Notes: generated from the sequence alone by a model not told the origin. Shown: positions 32,007 through 41,107, numbered from the stretch's first letter. The stretch is DNA of 45,321 nt from Methylobacterium segetis (GCF_004348265.1 NZ_SMNT01000029.1:1-45321), one strand, 5' to 3'. A program made the numbers and translations.

Positions 32007-32618
32007 TCAATGAGCGTGTTCGTGCGGTGTGGAGGGGGCGTCCGGCGCCGGGCGCGTCACTACCTTGCCCGCGGCGGCATCGGGCGTCTTTGGGGCGTCC
32101 GCGGTCTCGTGGTCGTGGCCGTGCTCATGGGGATGGCCGCCGCTTGCGGGGTGGACGTGGTCGCCCGATCTCGGGAGCGCCATGACGCCCAGGCCGTAAC
32201 GGTAGACGTTCTCGCCGCCGAGCCAGCCCGTGACCACGAGGGCCCCGGAACCTCCGGCGAGGAGCACCAGCAGCAGGACGCCCGCGCCTGCGACCTTCCG
32301 GCGCTCCAGCCAGGCGACGCCGGCGGCGGCGAGGAACACGAGCGCGGTGGCGACGGCCCAGCGAAGGTGGACGGTCATGTTCGCGTGCGAGGGCGCGTCG
32401 TGATCGACCGTGTTGTACGCCGACCAACCCGTGGCGAGGGTCGCGACCGTGACTGCCGCGCCGATCGCGAGGTTCCATCGGGCGGCGGCCGTGAGCGCGC
32501 CTCCCGATGCCGCTTTCCTGAACAGGGTCCCCGCGGCGAAGAGGACGCTGGCCGTGATGAGGAGGGCGACCGTGAAATGGACCGCGACCGGATGCCAGTT
32601 CGGGATCACCTCGATCAT
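32007..32618 (-). CDS. DUF2231 membrane protein with His-rich tail
   Basis: A 203-residue inner-membrane protein starting MIEVIPNWHPVAVHFTVALL, the DUF2231 hallmark (a His-containing first helix). It has about four helices and a soluble C-terminal tail rich in His and Asp (HVHPASGGHPHEHGHDHET and a terminal HEHAH). DUF2231 proteins are often found in metal or redox loci and may bind heme or metal. The role is not known. AGGAG precedes ATG 32618. It heads the minus-strand copper module. Confidence 0.82.
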   Translation of the reverse strand: MIEVIPNWHPVAVHFTVALLITASVLFAAGTLFRKAASGGALTAAARWNLAIGAAVTVATLATGWSAYNTVDHDAPSHANMTVHLRWAVATALVFLAAAGVAWLERRKVAGAGVLLLVLLAGGSGALVVTGWLGGENVYRYGLGVMALPRSGDHVHPASGGHPHEHGHDHETADAPKTPDAAAGKVVTRPAPDAPSTPHEHAH

Positions 32619-33140
32619 GATCGTACTCCTAGGAAAACGTCGATGGCGGGACGGGCCGGCTTCTTGCCCGGACCGCCCGCGGTGAGGGGAAAAGCGATGG
32701 CGCCGAACGCCGGCCCCGGGCCGAGCCCGCCGTCTTCCCCGGATCGGAGACCGCCCTCTCCGCGGCGCTCTCGGCAAGCCTGTCCATGCGAAGGGAGAGC
32801 GCCGGCGGCGAGGCTCCGGAGGCTTCCCGCCCGGCCCGTGGCGTCGGGTACGGCTGGGTCTAAGATCGGGGCATAGGCTTGGCAATTATGCGCGGCACAT
32901 GCCTACGCTCCCGGGCATGCCGCGAGCGCTGTAACGTTTCGGCGGCCGCTTGCGGATTGTTCTCCGAGCGGCGCGGCCGATCATACGTCGCTTTCGGCCG
33001 ACGAGCCTCAGGGCGCAGATCGCCGTACGACACGCTCCTACAGGATGGTGCTGCGGTCGTGAGGACACGGTGGGGTGGCGGAACATGCGACGTATCTCTG
33101 ACATCCGCTCAGCGGCTACGAACCGGCCCGCCTAGTCCCG
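32619..33140. other. Divergent intergenic region holding the sigma promoter
   Basis: This lies between the DUF2231 gene (minus) and the ECF sigma gene (plus). No gene is supported. It contains the ECF-type promoter at 32931-32958, followed by a leader of about 175 bases before the assumed sigma start. Confidence 0.5.
32931..32958 (+). promoter_or_regulatory. ECF-type promoter upstream of the sigma gene (autoregulation)
   Basis: GTAACG (32931-32936), 16 bases, CGGATT (32953-32958), preceded by CGCT. It matches the elements at 34627 and 30855. From memory, Caulobacter SigF uses a GTAACC/CGAA-type pair with the same N16 spacing, which fits the NrsF partner gene found here. Confidence 0.75.
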
Positions 33141-33695
33141 GTGCTGCAGGTGGAAGAGGAACTGCGCGCGCTGCTCATCGCCAGCCTTGCGGGCAGCGCG
33201 GCCGACTACCGGCGCTTCCTGGGGCGGCTCGGGTCGCACCTACGCGCGTATTACAAAGGCAAGCTGGCTCGCTCCGGCCGTACCGACACCGAGGCGGAGG
33301 ATCTCGTCCAGGAGACGCTGATGGTGATCCATGTGCGGCGGCACACCTATGACGTCACGCAACCGGTGACGCCGTGGATCCACGCCATCGCCCGCTACAA
33401 GCTCATCGACCATTTTCGGCGTACGCGTACGGCCGCGGCCGACGTCCCGGTCGAGGATGCCGGCGTGCTGGTGGCTCGCGACGATCATGTCGCGGCGGAG
33501 AGCTCGCTCGACGTCGAGCGCCTCCTGGCGCACCTACCGCCCAAGATGAGGAACGCGATCCTCTCGACGAAGGTCGAGGGCCTGAGCGCCGCCGAGGCGG
33601 CCGAACGTGCCGGGATGTCCGAGACCGCGATCAAGGTGAGCGTCCACCGCGGCCTGAAGACCCTGGCCAATCTCGTGGGAGGCAAGGCGAGATGA
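33141..33695 (+). CDS. ECF sigma factor (SigF-like, NrsF-controlled)
   Basis: A 184-residue RNA polymerase sigma factor of the extracytoplasmic-function class. Region 2 is DLVQETLMVIHVRRHTYD with PVTPWIHAIARYKLIDHFRR. Region 4 is LPPKMRNAILSTKVEGLSAA, then EAAERAGMSETAIKVSVHRG. No extra domains are present. The start is GTG 33141, and a GTG at 33150 is an equal alternative. Neither has a strong ribosome binding site. Its stop overlaps the start of the DUF1109/NrsF anti-sigma gene (ATGA), the usual arrangement. In Caulobacter this pair answers heavy-metal stress. Confidence 0.92.
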   Translation: MLQVEEELRALLIASLAGSAADYRRFLGRLGSHLRAYYKGKLARSGRTDTEAEDLVQETLMVIHVRRHTYDVTQPVTPWIHAIARYKLIDHFRRTRTAAADVPVEDAGVLVARDDHVAAESSLDVERLLAHLPPKMRNAILSTKVEGLSAAEAAERAGMSETAIKVSVHRGLKTLANLVGGKAR

Positions 33696-34342
33696 AGACC
33701 GACGAACTCATCGGCCTGCTGGGCGCCAGCTTCGAGCGCGAACCGGTCGGGGCCCCCTGGATGACCCGCCGGCTCGCGCTGGCGGTCGCGGTCGGCGCGA
33801 CGGCCGCGCTGTGCCTGGCGCTGGCGTTTCTGGGCCTGCGTCCCGGCCTGACCGAGGTCCGGCCGCTCCTGGTCCTCGCGTTCAAGTTCTCGTTCGCGGC
33901 CGCGGTCGGGAGTCTCGCGCTCCGGTATCTCGTCAGGGCGGTCAGGCCCGGCGGCGAGAGCCGCGTCCATCTCGGGGTCGCCGCCTTGCCGTTCCTCGTG
34001 GTCGCGGCGCTGGCGTGCGTGAGCCTTTTGATGGCGCCGACCGAACATTGGCACGGCATGGTATCCGGTCACACCTGGCTCGAATGCCTCATCTCGATCC
34101 CCGTGATCGCCGTCGTGCCGTTCGCCGTCGTCACCTGGGCGGTTCGACGGTTCGGAGCGCCGACGGATCTCGTGCGGGCGGGTGCCCTGGTCGGCCTCTC
34201 CGCGGGAGCCGTGAGCGCGCTCGGCTATTCACTGCACTGCATGGACGATACCGTACCGTTCGTCGCCGTCTGGTACGGGGGGACGATCGCGATGTGCACG
34301 CTCGTCGGAGCGCTCCTGGGACCGCGCCTCCTTCGCTGGTAG
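33692..34342 (+). CDS. nrsF: Anti-sigma factor, NrsF/DUF1109 family
   Basis: A 216-residue inner-membrane protein with six helices that holds the ECF sigma factor inactive. It has a short cytoplasmic N-terminus (MKTDELIGLLGASFEREPVG), helices from residue 26 on, and the family Cys residues in TWLECLISIP and YSLHCMDD. In the Caulobacter homologue such Cys residues are needed for sensing metals, by known literature on SigF/NrsF. It overlaps the sigma gene by four bases. Confidence 0.9.
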   Translation: MKTDELIGLLGASFEREPVGAPWMTRRLALAVAVGATAALCLALAFLGLRPGLTEVRPLLVLAFKFSFAAAVGSLALRYLVRAVRPGGESRVHLGVAALPFLVVAALACVSLLMAPTEHWHGMVSGHTWLECLISIPVIAVVPFAVVTWAVRRFGAPTDLVRAGALVGLSAGAVSALGYSLHCMDDTVPFVAVWYGGTIAMCTLVGALLGPRLLRW

Positions 34343-34701
34343 CGAGCCGGTTCGGAACATCCTCCGGATCGCCTGCCGGGGTTCAAGGGGCGACGCGACG
34401 GTTTGGGGGCCTGTCGCCGGCCGACGCTTCATGTCACGGGCCTCGCTGCGGTATCGCCGCGGATGGGATCCGGCACGACGACGGGCATGACCCTCCCACC
34501 CGCCCGGCCGCGCGAGGCAATGCGGCCGCCGCGCATCCCACAATCGCTTGCAGGATCATCCCCCCGGTGAGCGAGGCGCCGCGCCGGGCGACCCCGGCCC
34601 AACCCCACAAAGGTTCGCAGCGCGCTGTAACGGTACGTCCAAGACATCCGGACTTAAAGACAAGGAGCGGCAAGCTTCTCGTCAGATCAACGGGTTCCGC
34701 C
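34343..34701. other. Intergenic region with ECF promoter
   Basis: No gene is supported in this 359-base gap between the anti-sigma gene and the 80-aa secreted protein. It contains the second ECF-type promoter at 34627-34654. Confidence 0.5.
34627..34654 (+). promoter_or_regulatory. ECF-type promoter upstream of the 80-aa secreted protein
   Basis: GTAACG (34627-34632), 16 bases, CGGACT (34649-34654), preceded by CGCT. It shares the 10-base upstream block CGCTGTAACG with the sigma gene promoter, while the 16-base spacer differs completely, so the match reflects a binding site and not a duplication. Confidence 0.8.
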
Positions 34702-34944
34702 ATGAAAAGCAAGATCATCCCCGCCTTTGCAGGAATCGCCATGCTCGCCGGACTGCCGGGTTACGCGCTCGCGGGATGGATGGACAACGTCCCACCCCGT
34801 TTTCTGCCCCAGACGCATCAATCGCAACGGACCGAAACGCCTCAGGTCGAAGCTCCGGACGTCGGCCTGACGACCGGATCGATCAGCGCGGTGCCCCGTC
34901 GCCCTGCCGCCGCCCGGTCGGCACCCCCCGCCCAGCACTTCTGA
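34702..34944 (+). CDS. Small secreted protein of the ECF regulon (80 aa)
   Basis: A signal peptide MKSKIIPAFAGIAMLAGLPG-YALA is followed by a 55-residue Pro/Gln/Thr-rich chain (WMDNVPPRFLPQTHQSQRTE and VGLTTGSISAVP). There is no Cys, and two His. The ribosome binding site is poor: AAGGAG occurs about 36 bases upstream. The gene call rests on the signal peptide and the promoter. Function unknown. It may be a stress-induced envelope protein. Confidence 0.65.
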   Translation: MKSKIIPAFAGIAMLAGLPGYALAGWMDNVPPRFLPQTHQSQRTETPQVEAPDVGLTTGSISAVPRRPAAARSAPPAQHF

Positions 34945-35521
34945 ACCTCCCGCGGGGTCCGAACCGCCGGACCGGCCGATTGGGGTTGTACGGGGTGAGG
35001 TTTGGCGCGCCGCCCTGCACCGCCTACCGCGCGGAGGGCCAAGTGTGCGGTAGGTTTCCCAGATGCCCGGACAGCACGCGCGCGGATGCCGGGAGCCCGG
35101 AACCTGCGCCCTTGCGATGGGCGGCCAGCGCAACAGCCCGAGGGCGACGACCGGCTCACGCCTGCGATGCACGCGACCATTCCCCTGTTGACCGCCTTCC
35201 AGATTGCGCGCCCGGCAGACGGCCACACCATGTCCGCGGGCTTGCCAGGGGACCGACGGTGTCGATGCGGCTTCCATGGGTAGCGGCCTCGATCCGGCCT
35301 CTGCCTGCCGTTCGGGGACGGCCATGGCACGGCAGGCCGGACGCGCCATGGCGCGGTCCGGCGGGCTCACGAGAAACGGGTCGCCGAGACGCCCGCCCGG
35401 CGAGGTCGGTCGGCGGATCGACCGCCCGACGGAACGAAACCTTGACCCTCAAGACTTGAGACGCGCCGTCTCCCGTGACACTGGCCTTCCGCCCGGATCG
35501 AAAAGCTGGCATCGTACCTGC
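34945..35521. other. 577-base gap without a recognised gene
   Basis: Several overlapping open frames exist but look like composition artefacts. One 7-bp inverted repeat (CTACCGC with GCGGTAG near 35026-35055) could form a hairpin. I see no RNA gene, promoter or repeat element that I can defend. Confidence 0.45.
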
Positions 35522-35935
35522 GTGACGTTCTTGATCGCCCTTCGGCGACTGTTGCCGCTCCTGGCGGTACTCAGCCTCGCCCTGACGCCGGTGGCCGCGC
35601 CCGCGGCCGCCGCGGGGATGCGCGCGTTCATCATGGCGCAAGCCGCGCCTGAGGCGACCTCGGCCATTGCCCATGCCGAGATGGAGGGGATGGACGTGGG
35701 CGACGCGGACATGGCCGACATGCCGTGCTGCCCGCCCGGGAAGGTGGCGAAGCCCGACTGCGCCAAGGCCGGCTGTCCGCTTTTGGCGCTCTGCCTCGCC
35801 AGCGTCGCCTCCCTCCTGCCGACCGCGGCGTCCGTCCCGGCCCCGGTGGCGACGCGGACGAGCCGGGTGTGGCCCGATGCGGCGTCCTTCGCCAGCCTGT
35901 CCGGCCGCCCCCTACCTGAGCCCCCCCGAGCCTGA
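35522..35935 (+). CDS. Cys/Met-rich secreted protein upstream of cusBA
   Basis: A 137-residue protein with a signal helix (LLPLLAVLSLALTPVAAPAA). The mature part has Met/Asp runs (HAEMEGMDVGDADMADMP), then the Cys cluster CCPPGKVAKPDCAKAGCPLL ending in ALC, and a hydrophobic segment. This arrangement resembles the DUF2946-like secreted proteins often found at the start of copper operons. GTG 35522 is the assumed start and lacks a clear ribosome binding site. It lies 81 bases before the FixH-like gene. Confidence 0.65.
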   Translation: MTFLIALRRLLPLLAVLSLALTPVAAPAAAAGMRAFIMAQAAPEATSAIAHAEMEGMDVGDADMADMPCCPPGKVAKPDCAKAGCPLLALCLASVASLLPTAASVPAPVATRTSRVWPDAASFASLSGRPLPEPPRA

Positions 35936-36016
35936 GCCCGATGCCGCCGGCGTGAACGCCGGCACGACGCCGCGCGTCCGCGCGTGGCCATCCATCGCGT
36001 TCAGGAGACGAAATCC

Positions 36017-36421
36017 GTGACCACGTACCCCTTCGCGCGCGCCCTCGGTGCCGCGCTGCTCGGCGCCGCGCTGTCGGTCCCGGCCCTGCCGGCGCTCGCC
36101 GGCATCAAGGACTACGCCTTCGAGCCGACCCGGACGGAGGCGAAGGTCGGCGAGACCATCCTCTCGGTGCGCCTCATGGACAAGCGCACCGGCAAGCCCG
36201 TTCCGGACGCGGTGATCTTCGCCAAGCGCATCGACATGGCGCCCGACAGCATGGACGAGATGACCTCGACGATCGAGCAGGTCCCGTCGACGGAGCCTGG
36301 CATCTACCGCTTCAAGGCGAAGCTCACGATGGCCGGGGGCTGGCGGCTCTCGCTGGGGGCGAAGGTCCAGGGCGAAACCGGCACCGTCGAGGACAGGCTC
36401 GTCTTCCAGGCGGTCAAGTGA
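36017..36421 (+). CDS. FixH/YtkA-like periplasmic protein
   Basis: A 134-residue secreted protein (signal ALGAALLGAALSVPALPALA) with an immunoglobulin-like beta fold pattern: AKVGETILSVRLMDKRTGKP, VPDAVIFAKRIDMAPDSM, and a C-terminal GIYRFKAKLTMAGGWRLSLG. Similar proteins accompany copper pumps and oxidase assembly, binding metal through Met. The start GTG 36017 has AGGAG eight bases upstream. Its stop overlaps the GTG start of cusB. Confidence 0.8.
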   Translation: MTTYPFARALGAALLGAALSVPALPALAGIKDYAFEPTRTEAKVGETILSVRLMDKRTGKPVPDAVIFAKRIDMAPDSMDEMTSTIEQVPSTEPGIYRFKAKLTMAGGWRLSLGAKVQGETGTVEDRLVFQAVK

Positions 36422-37941
36422 GCCGCTCGGCATGGCTCGCCGGGATCCTCGCCGCGTTGGCGGCGGGGGGCACCGGGTACTGGGCGGGGCGCGATGGCAG
36501 CCCCGTTCCGGTCCTCGTCGAGCGCGCACGGACCGAGTTCGCCCACTGGCTGCCGACCGGCATGCCGGGTCCGCAGGCACCGGCGCCGCCGAAGGTCACG
36601 GGTCCGGTGGTCTACTACCAGGATCCGGATGGGAAGCCGGTCTACTCCGCGTCGCCGAGAACGACTGCGGAGGGGCACGACTTCCGGGCGGTTCGGGCCA
36701 GCGAGGACGTGCGCTTCGACCAGGCACAAGGGAGCGAGACGACATCCCCCGACATGGCCGGCCACGACGTGACCGGGCACGGCATGGCGGCGCCTGGAAC
36801 GGCGGCGGCCGGAAAGCCCGACCGGGGCACGCGCAAGGTGCTCTACTACCGCAACCCGATGGGCCTGCCGGACACCTCGGCGACCCCGAAAAAGGATTCG
36901 ATGGGGATGGACTACATCCCCGTCTACGCGGGCGAGGACGAGGGCGGCAACGTCGTGACGGTCTCCCCCGGCAAGGTCCAGCGGACCGGCGTCCGAACCG
37001 AAACCGTGGAGCGGCGGGTGGTGGCGCAGCCGGTGCGCGTGCCCGGTACCGTCGCCCTCGACGAGCGGCGCGTGACGGTCATCGCGACCCGGTCGGACGC
37101 GTACGTCGACCATGTCGAGGACGTCACCACCGGCGACCGCGTCCGCAAGGGCCAGCCGCTGGTCCACGTCTACTCCCCCGACATCAATTCCGCCGCCGCG
37201 CAGCTCATCGCCAACCCCGGCTTCGACGGAGCTCGGCGACGCCTGCAGAACCTCAACGTCTCCGAGGCCGTCATCGACGACATGGAGCGCACCCGGAAGG
37301 TGCCGATGGCCATCACTTGGTCGTCGGCCCGGGACGGCTTGGTGCTGCAGCGCTCGGCCGTCGAGGGCATGAAGGCCGCGGCCGGCGACACCCTGTTCCG
37401 GATCGGCGACATCTCGGTCATGTGGGTGCTGGCCGACGTGCCCGAGCGCGACCTGGCCGGGGTTCGCGCCGGACAGGCCGTGACCGTGCGCCTGCGTTCG
37501 GCCCCGGGCCGGACCTTCTCCGGCAAGGTCGGGGTGATCTATCCGCAGGTAAACCCGGACACCCGGGCCACGCGGGTGCGCATCGAGCTGCCGAACCCGG
37601 ACGGCGCGCTCCTGCCGGACATGTACGCCGAGGTCGAGATCGCCACGGGGGCGGGCAAGCCCGTCGTGGCGGTGCCCGACGACGCGGTCATCGACACAGG
37701 TGCACGGCAGGTGGTGCTGCTCGACAGGGGCGGGGGGCGCTTCGAGCCCCGCGAGGTCAAGGTCGGGGTTCGCGGCACGGGCTACGTCGAGGTCCGCGAG
37801 GGCGTCGACGCCGGCGACCGGGTCGTCACGGCGGCGAACTTCCTGATCGACGCCGAGAGCAACCTGAAGGCGGCGCTTCAGTCCATGTCCGCCCCGAAGG
37901 CGAGCGACCGGCAGGCCTCGAACCTTGAGGGCAAGCCATGA
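36418..37941 (+). CDS. cusB: RND periplasmic adaptor, CusB/SilB type with two HMBD-like segments
   Basis: A 507-residue membrane-fusion protein of a copper/silver pump. It has an N-terminal anchor (4-22). A degenerate heavy-metal-binding-domain copy is at about 62-92 (VVYYQDPDGKPVYSASPRTT). A canonical copy is at about 141-168 (VLYYRNPMGLPDTSATPKKD then SMGMDYIPVY). Barrel-sandwich and beta-barrel domains follow (RVPGTVALDERRVTVIATRS, GLVLQRSAVEGMKAAAG, VGVIYPQVNPDTRATRVRIE). GTG 36418 overlaps the previous stop, and the stop overlaps cusA (ATGA). It feeds Cu(I)/Ag(I) to CusA. Confidence 0.92.
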   Translation: MSRSAWLAGILAALAAGGTGYWAGRDGSPVPVLVERARTEFAHWLPTGMPGPQAPAPPKVTGPVVYYQDPDGKPVYSASPRTTAEGHDFRAVRASEDVRFDQAQGSETTSPDMAGHDVTGHGMAAPGTAAAGKPDRGTRKVLYYRNPMGLPDTSATPKKDSMGMDYIPVYAGEDEGGNVVTVSPGKVQRTGVRTETVERRVVAQPVRVPGTVALDERRVTVIATRSDAYVDHVEDVTTGDRVRKGQPLVHVYSPDINSAAAQLIANPGFDGARRRLQNLNVSEAVIDDMERTRKVPMAITWSSARDGLVLQRSAVEGMKAAAGDTLFRIGDISVMWVLADVPERDLAGVRAGQAVTVRLRSAPGRTFSGKVGVIYPQVNPDTRATRVRIELPNPDGALLPDMYAEVEIATGAGKPVVAVPDDAVIDTGARQVVLLDRGGGRFEPREVKVGVRGTGYVEVREGVDAGDRVVTAANFLIDAESNLKAALQSMSAPKASDRQASNLEGKP

Positions 37942-40900
37942 TCGCGCGCCTCATCGGCTGGTCGGCCCGCAACCTCGTCCTGGTGCTGGTCGGCACCGTG
38001 TTCGCCGTGGCCGCTGGCGTCATGGCGCTGCGAACGCTGCCGCTCGACGCCATCCCCGACCTCTCGGACGTGCAGGCCATCGTCTACACCGAGTACCCGG
38101 GCCAGGCCCCGCAGGTGGTCGAGGATCAGGTCACCTATCCTCTCACGACCGCCATGCTGACGGTCCCGAAGGCGAAGGTGGTGCGCGGCTTCTCGTTCTT
38201 CGGGGTCAGCTTCGTCTACGTGATCTTCGAGGACGGCACCGATCCCTACTGGGGCCGTAGTCGAGTGCTGGAGTACCTCAACGCGGCCGCCAGCCGCTTG
38301 CCGGCGGGCGTGACCCCGACCCTCGGTCCGGACGCCACCGGCGTCGGCTGGGTCTACCAGTACGTGGTCGTGGCCAAGGAGCGCACGCTCGCGGAATTGC
38401 GCTCCCTCCAGGACTGGGTGGTCCGTTTCGGGGCGTCGCGGGCCGAGGGCGTGGCCGAGGTCGCGGGCGTCGGCGGCTTCGTCAAGCAGTACAACGTCGT
38501 GGTCGACCCGAACCGCCTACGGGCGCAGGGGATCTCGCTCAACAAGCTCCGGGACGCGATCCGGGCGAGCAACGCCGACGTCGGCGGCCGCACGGTCGAG
38601 CTCTCCGAGTTCGAGTTCATAGTGCGCGGACGCGGCTACCTGCGGAGCGTGGCCGACATCGACAACATCGTCCTGAAGACCACCGGTGGTGCTCCCCTGC
38701 GGGTGCGGGACGTCGCCCGGGTCGAACTCGGGCCTGACGAGCGGCGGGGCATCACCGAGATGAATGGTGACGGCGAGGTCGCCGGCGGCATCGTCCTGCA
38801 GCGGTTCGGCGCGAACGCCCTGACCGTCATCGAGAACGCGAAGGCGAAGCTCGCGGAGGTGGCGAAAAGCCTGCCGGCCGGCACCGAGATCCTGCCGGTC
38901 TACGACCGCTCGCAACTCATCGACGCGGCCATCGAGACGCTGCGGCACACGCTTGTCGAGGAGAGCGTCGTCGTCTCCCTCGTATGCATCGTGTTCCTCC
39001 TACACGTCCGAAGCGCGCTGGTCGCCATCCTGATGCTGCCCGTCGGCATCCTGATGGCGTTCGCCGGGATGAAGGCGCTGGGGCTGGGCGCCAACATCAT
39101 GTCGCTCGGCGGCATCGCCATCGCGGTCGGCGCCATGATCGACGCGGCCATCGTGATGATCGAGAACGCCCACAAGCACCTGGAGCGGGCGCCGCCGGAC
39201 AAGCCGCGGGTCGAGATCTTGGTCGAGGCGGCGGGCGAGGTCGGCCCCTCGCTGTTCTTCTCACTCCTCATCATCACCGTGAGCTTCCTGCCCATCTTCA
39301 CCCTGGAGGGCGAGGAGGGGCGCCTGTTCGGGCCGCTCGCGCTCACCAAGACCTTCGCCATGGCGGCGGCGGCGCTCCTGTCGGTGACCCTGGTGCCGGC
39401 GCTGATGGTGTTGTTCGTGCGCGGACGGATCGTCCCGGAGCATCGCAACCCGGTGAACCGGCTCCTGATCTGGCTCTATCGCCCGGTCATCGCAGGCGTA
39501 CTGCGGGCGCGGTTGCCCACCATCCTGCTCGCCCTCGGCGTCCTGGCGGTCACCGTCTGGCCGGCGCGCCAGCTCGGCTCGGAGTTCATGCCGGAACTCG
39601 ACGAGGGGACGCTGATGTACATGCCGACGACCCTGCCCGGCATCTCGGTGACGAAGGCGGGCGAGTTGCTGGCGACCCAGGATCGGATCATCAAGTCCTT
39701 CCCCGAGGTCGCCTCGGTCTACGGCAAGGCCGGGCGCGCCAGCACCGCGACCGACCCGGCGCCGATGGAGATGGCCGAGACCATCATCAGCCTCAAGCCT
39801 AAGGCCGAGTGGCGCCCGGGCGTGACGCTCGCGAGCCTCAAGGCGGAGATGGACCGGGCGCTGCAGTTCCCGGGCGTCTCGAATGCTTGGACGCAGCCGA
39901 TCCGGGCCCGCATCGACATGCTCTCGACCGGCATCCGGACGCCGGTCGGCATCAAGGTGCTCGGCACCGACCTCGGCGCCATGGAGAAGGTCGCCCGTCA
40001 GGTCGAGGCAGTGGTGCGCGACGTGCCGGGCACGTCGAGTGCCTACGCGGAGCGGGTCATCGGCGGGTACTTCCTCGACATCACGCCCGACCGGGAGGCG
40101 CTCGGCCGCTACGGGCTCATGGTGGGCGACGTCCAGGACGTGGTCGCCTCGGCTCTCGGCGGGCAGAGCGTCACCAACACGGTCGAGGGCCGCGAGCGCT
40201 ACACCGTCAACGTACGCTACCCGCGCGCCTTCCGCTCCGACCCGCGGGCCATCGCCGACGAGGTGCAGGTGCCGCTGCCGGCCGGCGGGACGGTGCCGCT
40301 CGGCGAGGTCGCGAAGGTCGAGCTTACCCGGGGGCCGACCTCGATCCGGACCGAGAACGGCCAGCTCGCGGTCTACATCTTCGTCGACCTCACTGGGCGC
40401 GACCTCGGCGGCTACGTGGCCGACGCCCGGGCCGCGGTCGACAGGGAGGTCAGGTTGCCCCAGGGCACGACGCTGCAGTGGAGCGGGCAGTACGAGTACC
40501 TGGAGCGCGCCGAAGCCCGCCTCAGGATCGTTGTGCCGCTGACGCTGCTCGTCGTGTTCCTGCTCCTCTACCTGAACTTCCGCCGTCTGACCGAGACCCT
40601 CATCGTCATGCTCTCGCTGCCGTTCGCGCTCGTCGGCGGCGTCTGGCTGATGTGGTGGATGGGCTTCAACATGTCGGTGGCGGTGGCGGTCGGCTTCATC
40701 GCGCTCGCCGGCGTCGCGGCCGAGACCGGCGTGATCATGCTGGTCTACCTCGACCACGCCCTCGACGAGGTCCGGGCAGGGTGCCGGCGTGAGGGACGCC
40801 CCCTCACGCGCGAGGACTTGCGGCAGGCCATCATGGTCGGCGCCGTCGAGCGGGTGCGGCCCAAGATGATGACGGTGGTCGCCATCATGGCGGGTCTCCT

Positions 40901-41090
40901 GCCCATCCTCTGGAGCACCGGTTCGGGCTCCGAGGTCATGCAGCGCATCGCCGTGCCGATGATCGGCGGGATGGTGTCCTCGACCGTGCTGACCCTCGTC
41001 GTGATTCCGGCCGTCTACGCGTTGGTGAAAGGTCGCGGGTTGCCGGAGGCCGCCGCGGAGGGTGCACGGATGCCTCTGGCGGCCGAATGA
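37938..41090 (+). CDS. cusA: HME-RND copper/silver pump inner-membrane subunit, CusA/SilA type
   Basis: A 1050-residue trimeric proton-driven exporter. The HME4 motif in TM4 is AIAVGAMIDAAIVMIENAHK, with Asp402 as proton relay. The three Met that bind Cu(I)/Ag(I) in E. coli CusA (573, 623, 672) appear as Met562 in LMYMP, Met612 in APMEMAE and Met661 in RIDMLSTG. The start ATG overlaps cusB by four bases. Length and both RND halves are complete. Its outer-membrane partner is not adjacent and is most likely the OMF at 29288-30820. Confidence 0.95.
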   Translation: MIARLIGWSARNLVLVLVGTVFAVAAGVMALRTLPLDAIPDLSDVQAIVYTEYPGQAPQVVEDQVTYPLTTAMLTVPKAKVVRGFSFFGVSFVYVIFEDGTDPYWGRSRVLEYLNAAASRLPAGVTPTLGPDATGVGWVYQYVVVAKERTLAELRSLQDWVVRFGASRAEGVAEVAGVGGFVKQYNVVVDPNRLRAQGISLNKLRDAIRASNADVGGRTVELSEFEFIVRGRGYLRSVADIDNIVLKTTGGAPLRVRDVARVELGPDERRGITEMNGDGEVAGGIVLQRFGANALTVIENAKAKLAEVAKSLPAGTEILPVYDRSQLIDAAIETLRHTLVEESVVVSLVCIVFLLHVRSALVAILMLPVGILMAFAGMKALGLGANIMSLGGIAIAVGAMIDAAIVMIENAHKHLERAPPDKPRVEILVEAAGEVGPSLFFSLLIITVSFLPIFTLEGEEGRLFGPLALTKTFAMAAAALLSVTLVPALMVLFVRGRIVPEHRNPVNRLLIWLYRPVIAGVLRARLPTILLALGVLAVTVWPARQLGSEFMPELDEGTLMYMPTTLPGISVTKAGELLATQDRIIKSFPEVASVYGKAGRASTATDPAPMEMAETIISLKPKAEWRPGVTLASLKAEMDRALQFPGVSNAWTQPIRARIDMLSTGIRTPVGIKVLGTDLGAMEKVARQVEAVVRDVPGTSSAYAERVIGGYFLDITPDREALGRYGLMVGDVQDVVASALGGQSVTNTVEGRERYTVNVRYPRAFRSDPRAIADEVQVPLPAGGTVPLGEVAKVELTRGPTSIRTENGQLAVYIFVDLTGRDLGGYVADARAAVDREVRLPQGTTLQWSGQYEYLERAEARLRIVVPLTLLVVFLLLYLNFRRLTETLIVMLSLPFALVGGVWLMWWMGFNMSVAVAVGFIALAGVAAETGVIMLVYLDHALDEVRAGCRREGRPLTREDLRQAIMVGAVERVRPKMMTVVAIMAGLLPILWSTGSGSEVMQRIAVPMIGGMVSSTVLTLVVIPAVYALVKGRGLPEAAAEGARMPLAAE

Positions 41091-41107
41091 GGAATCGACA
41101 GGAGCGA

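Noticed and set aside
34945..35521. A hidden gene or structured RNA in the large gap
   Set aside because: Only one weak 7-bp hairpin and no coherent coding frame were found.
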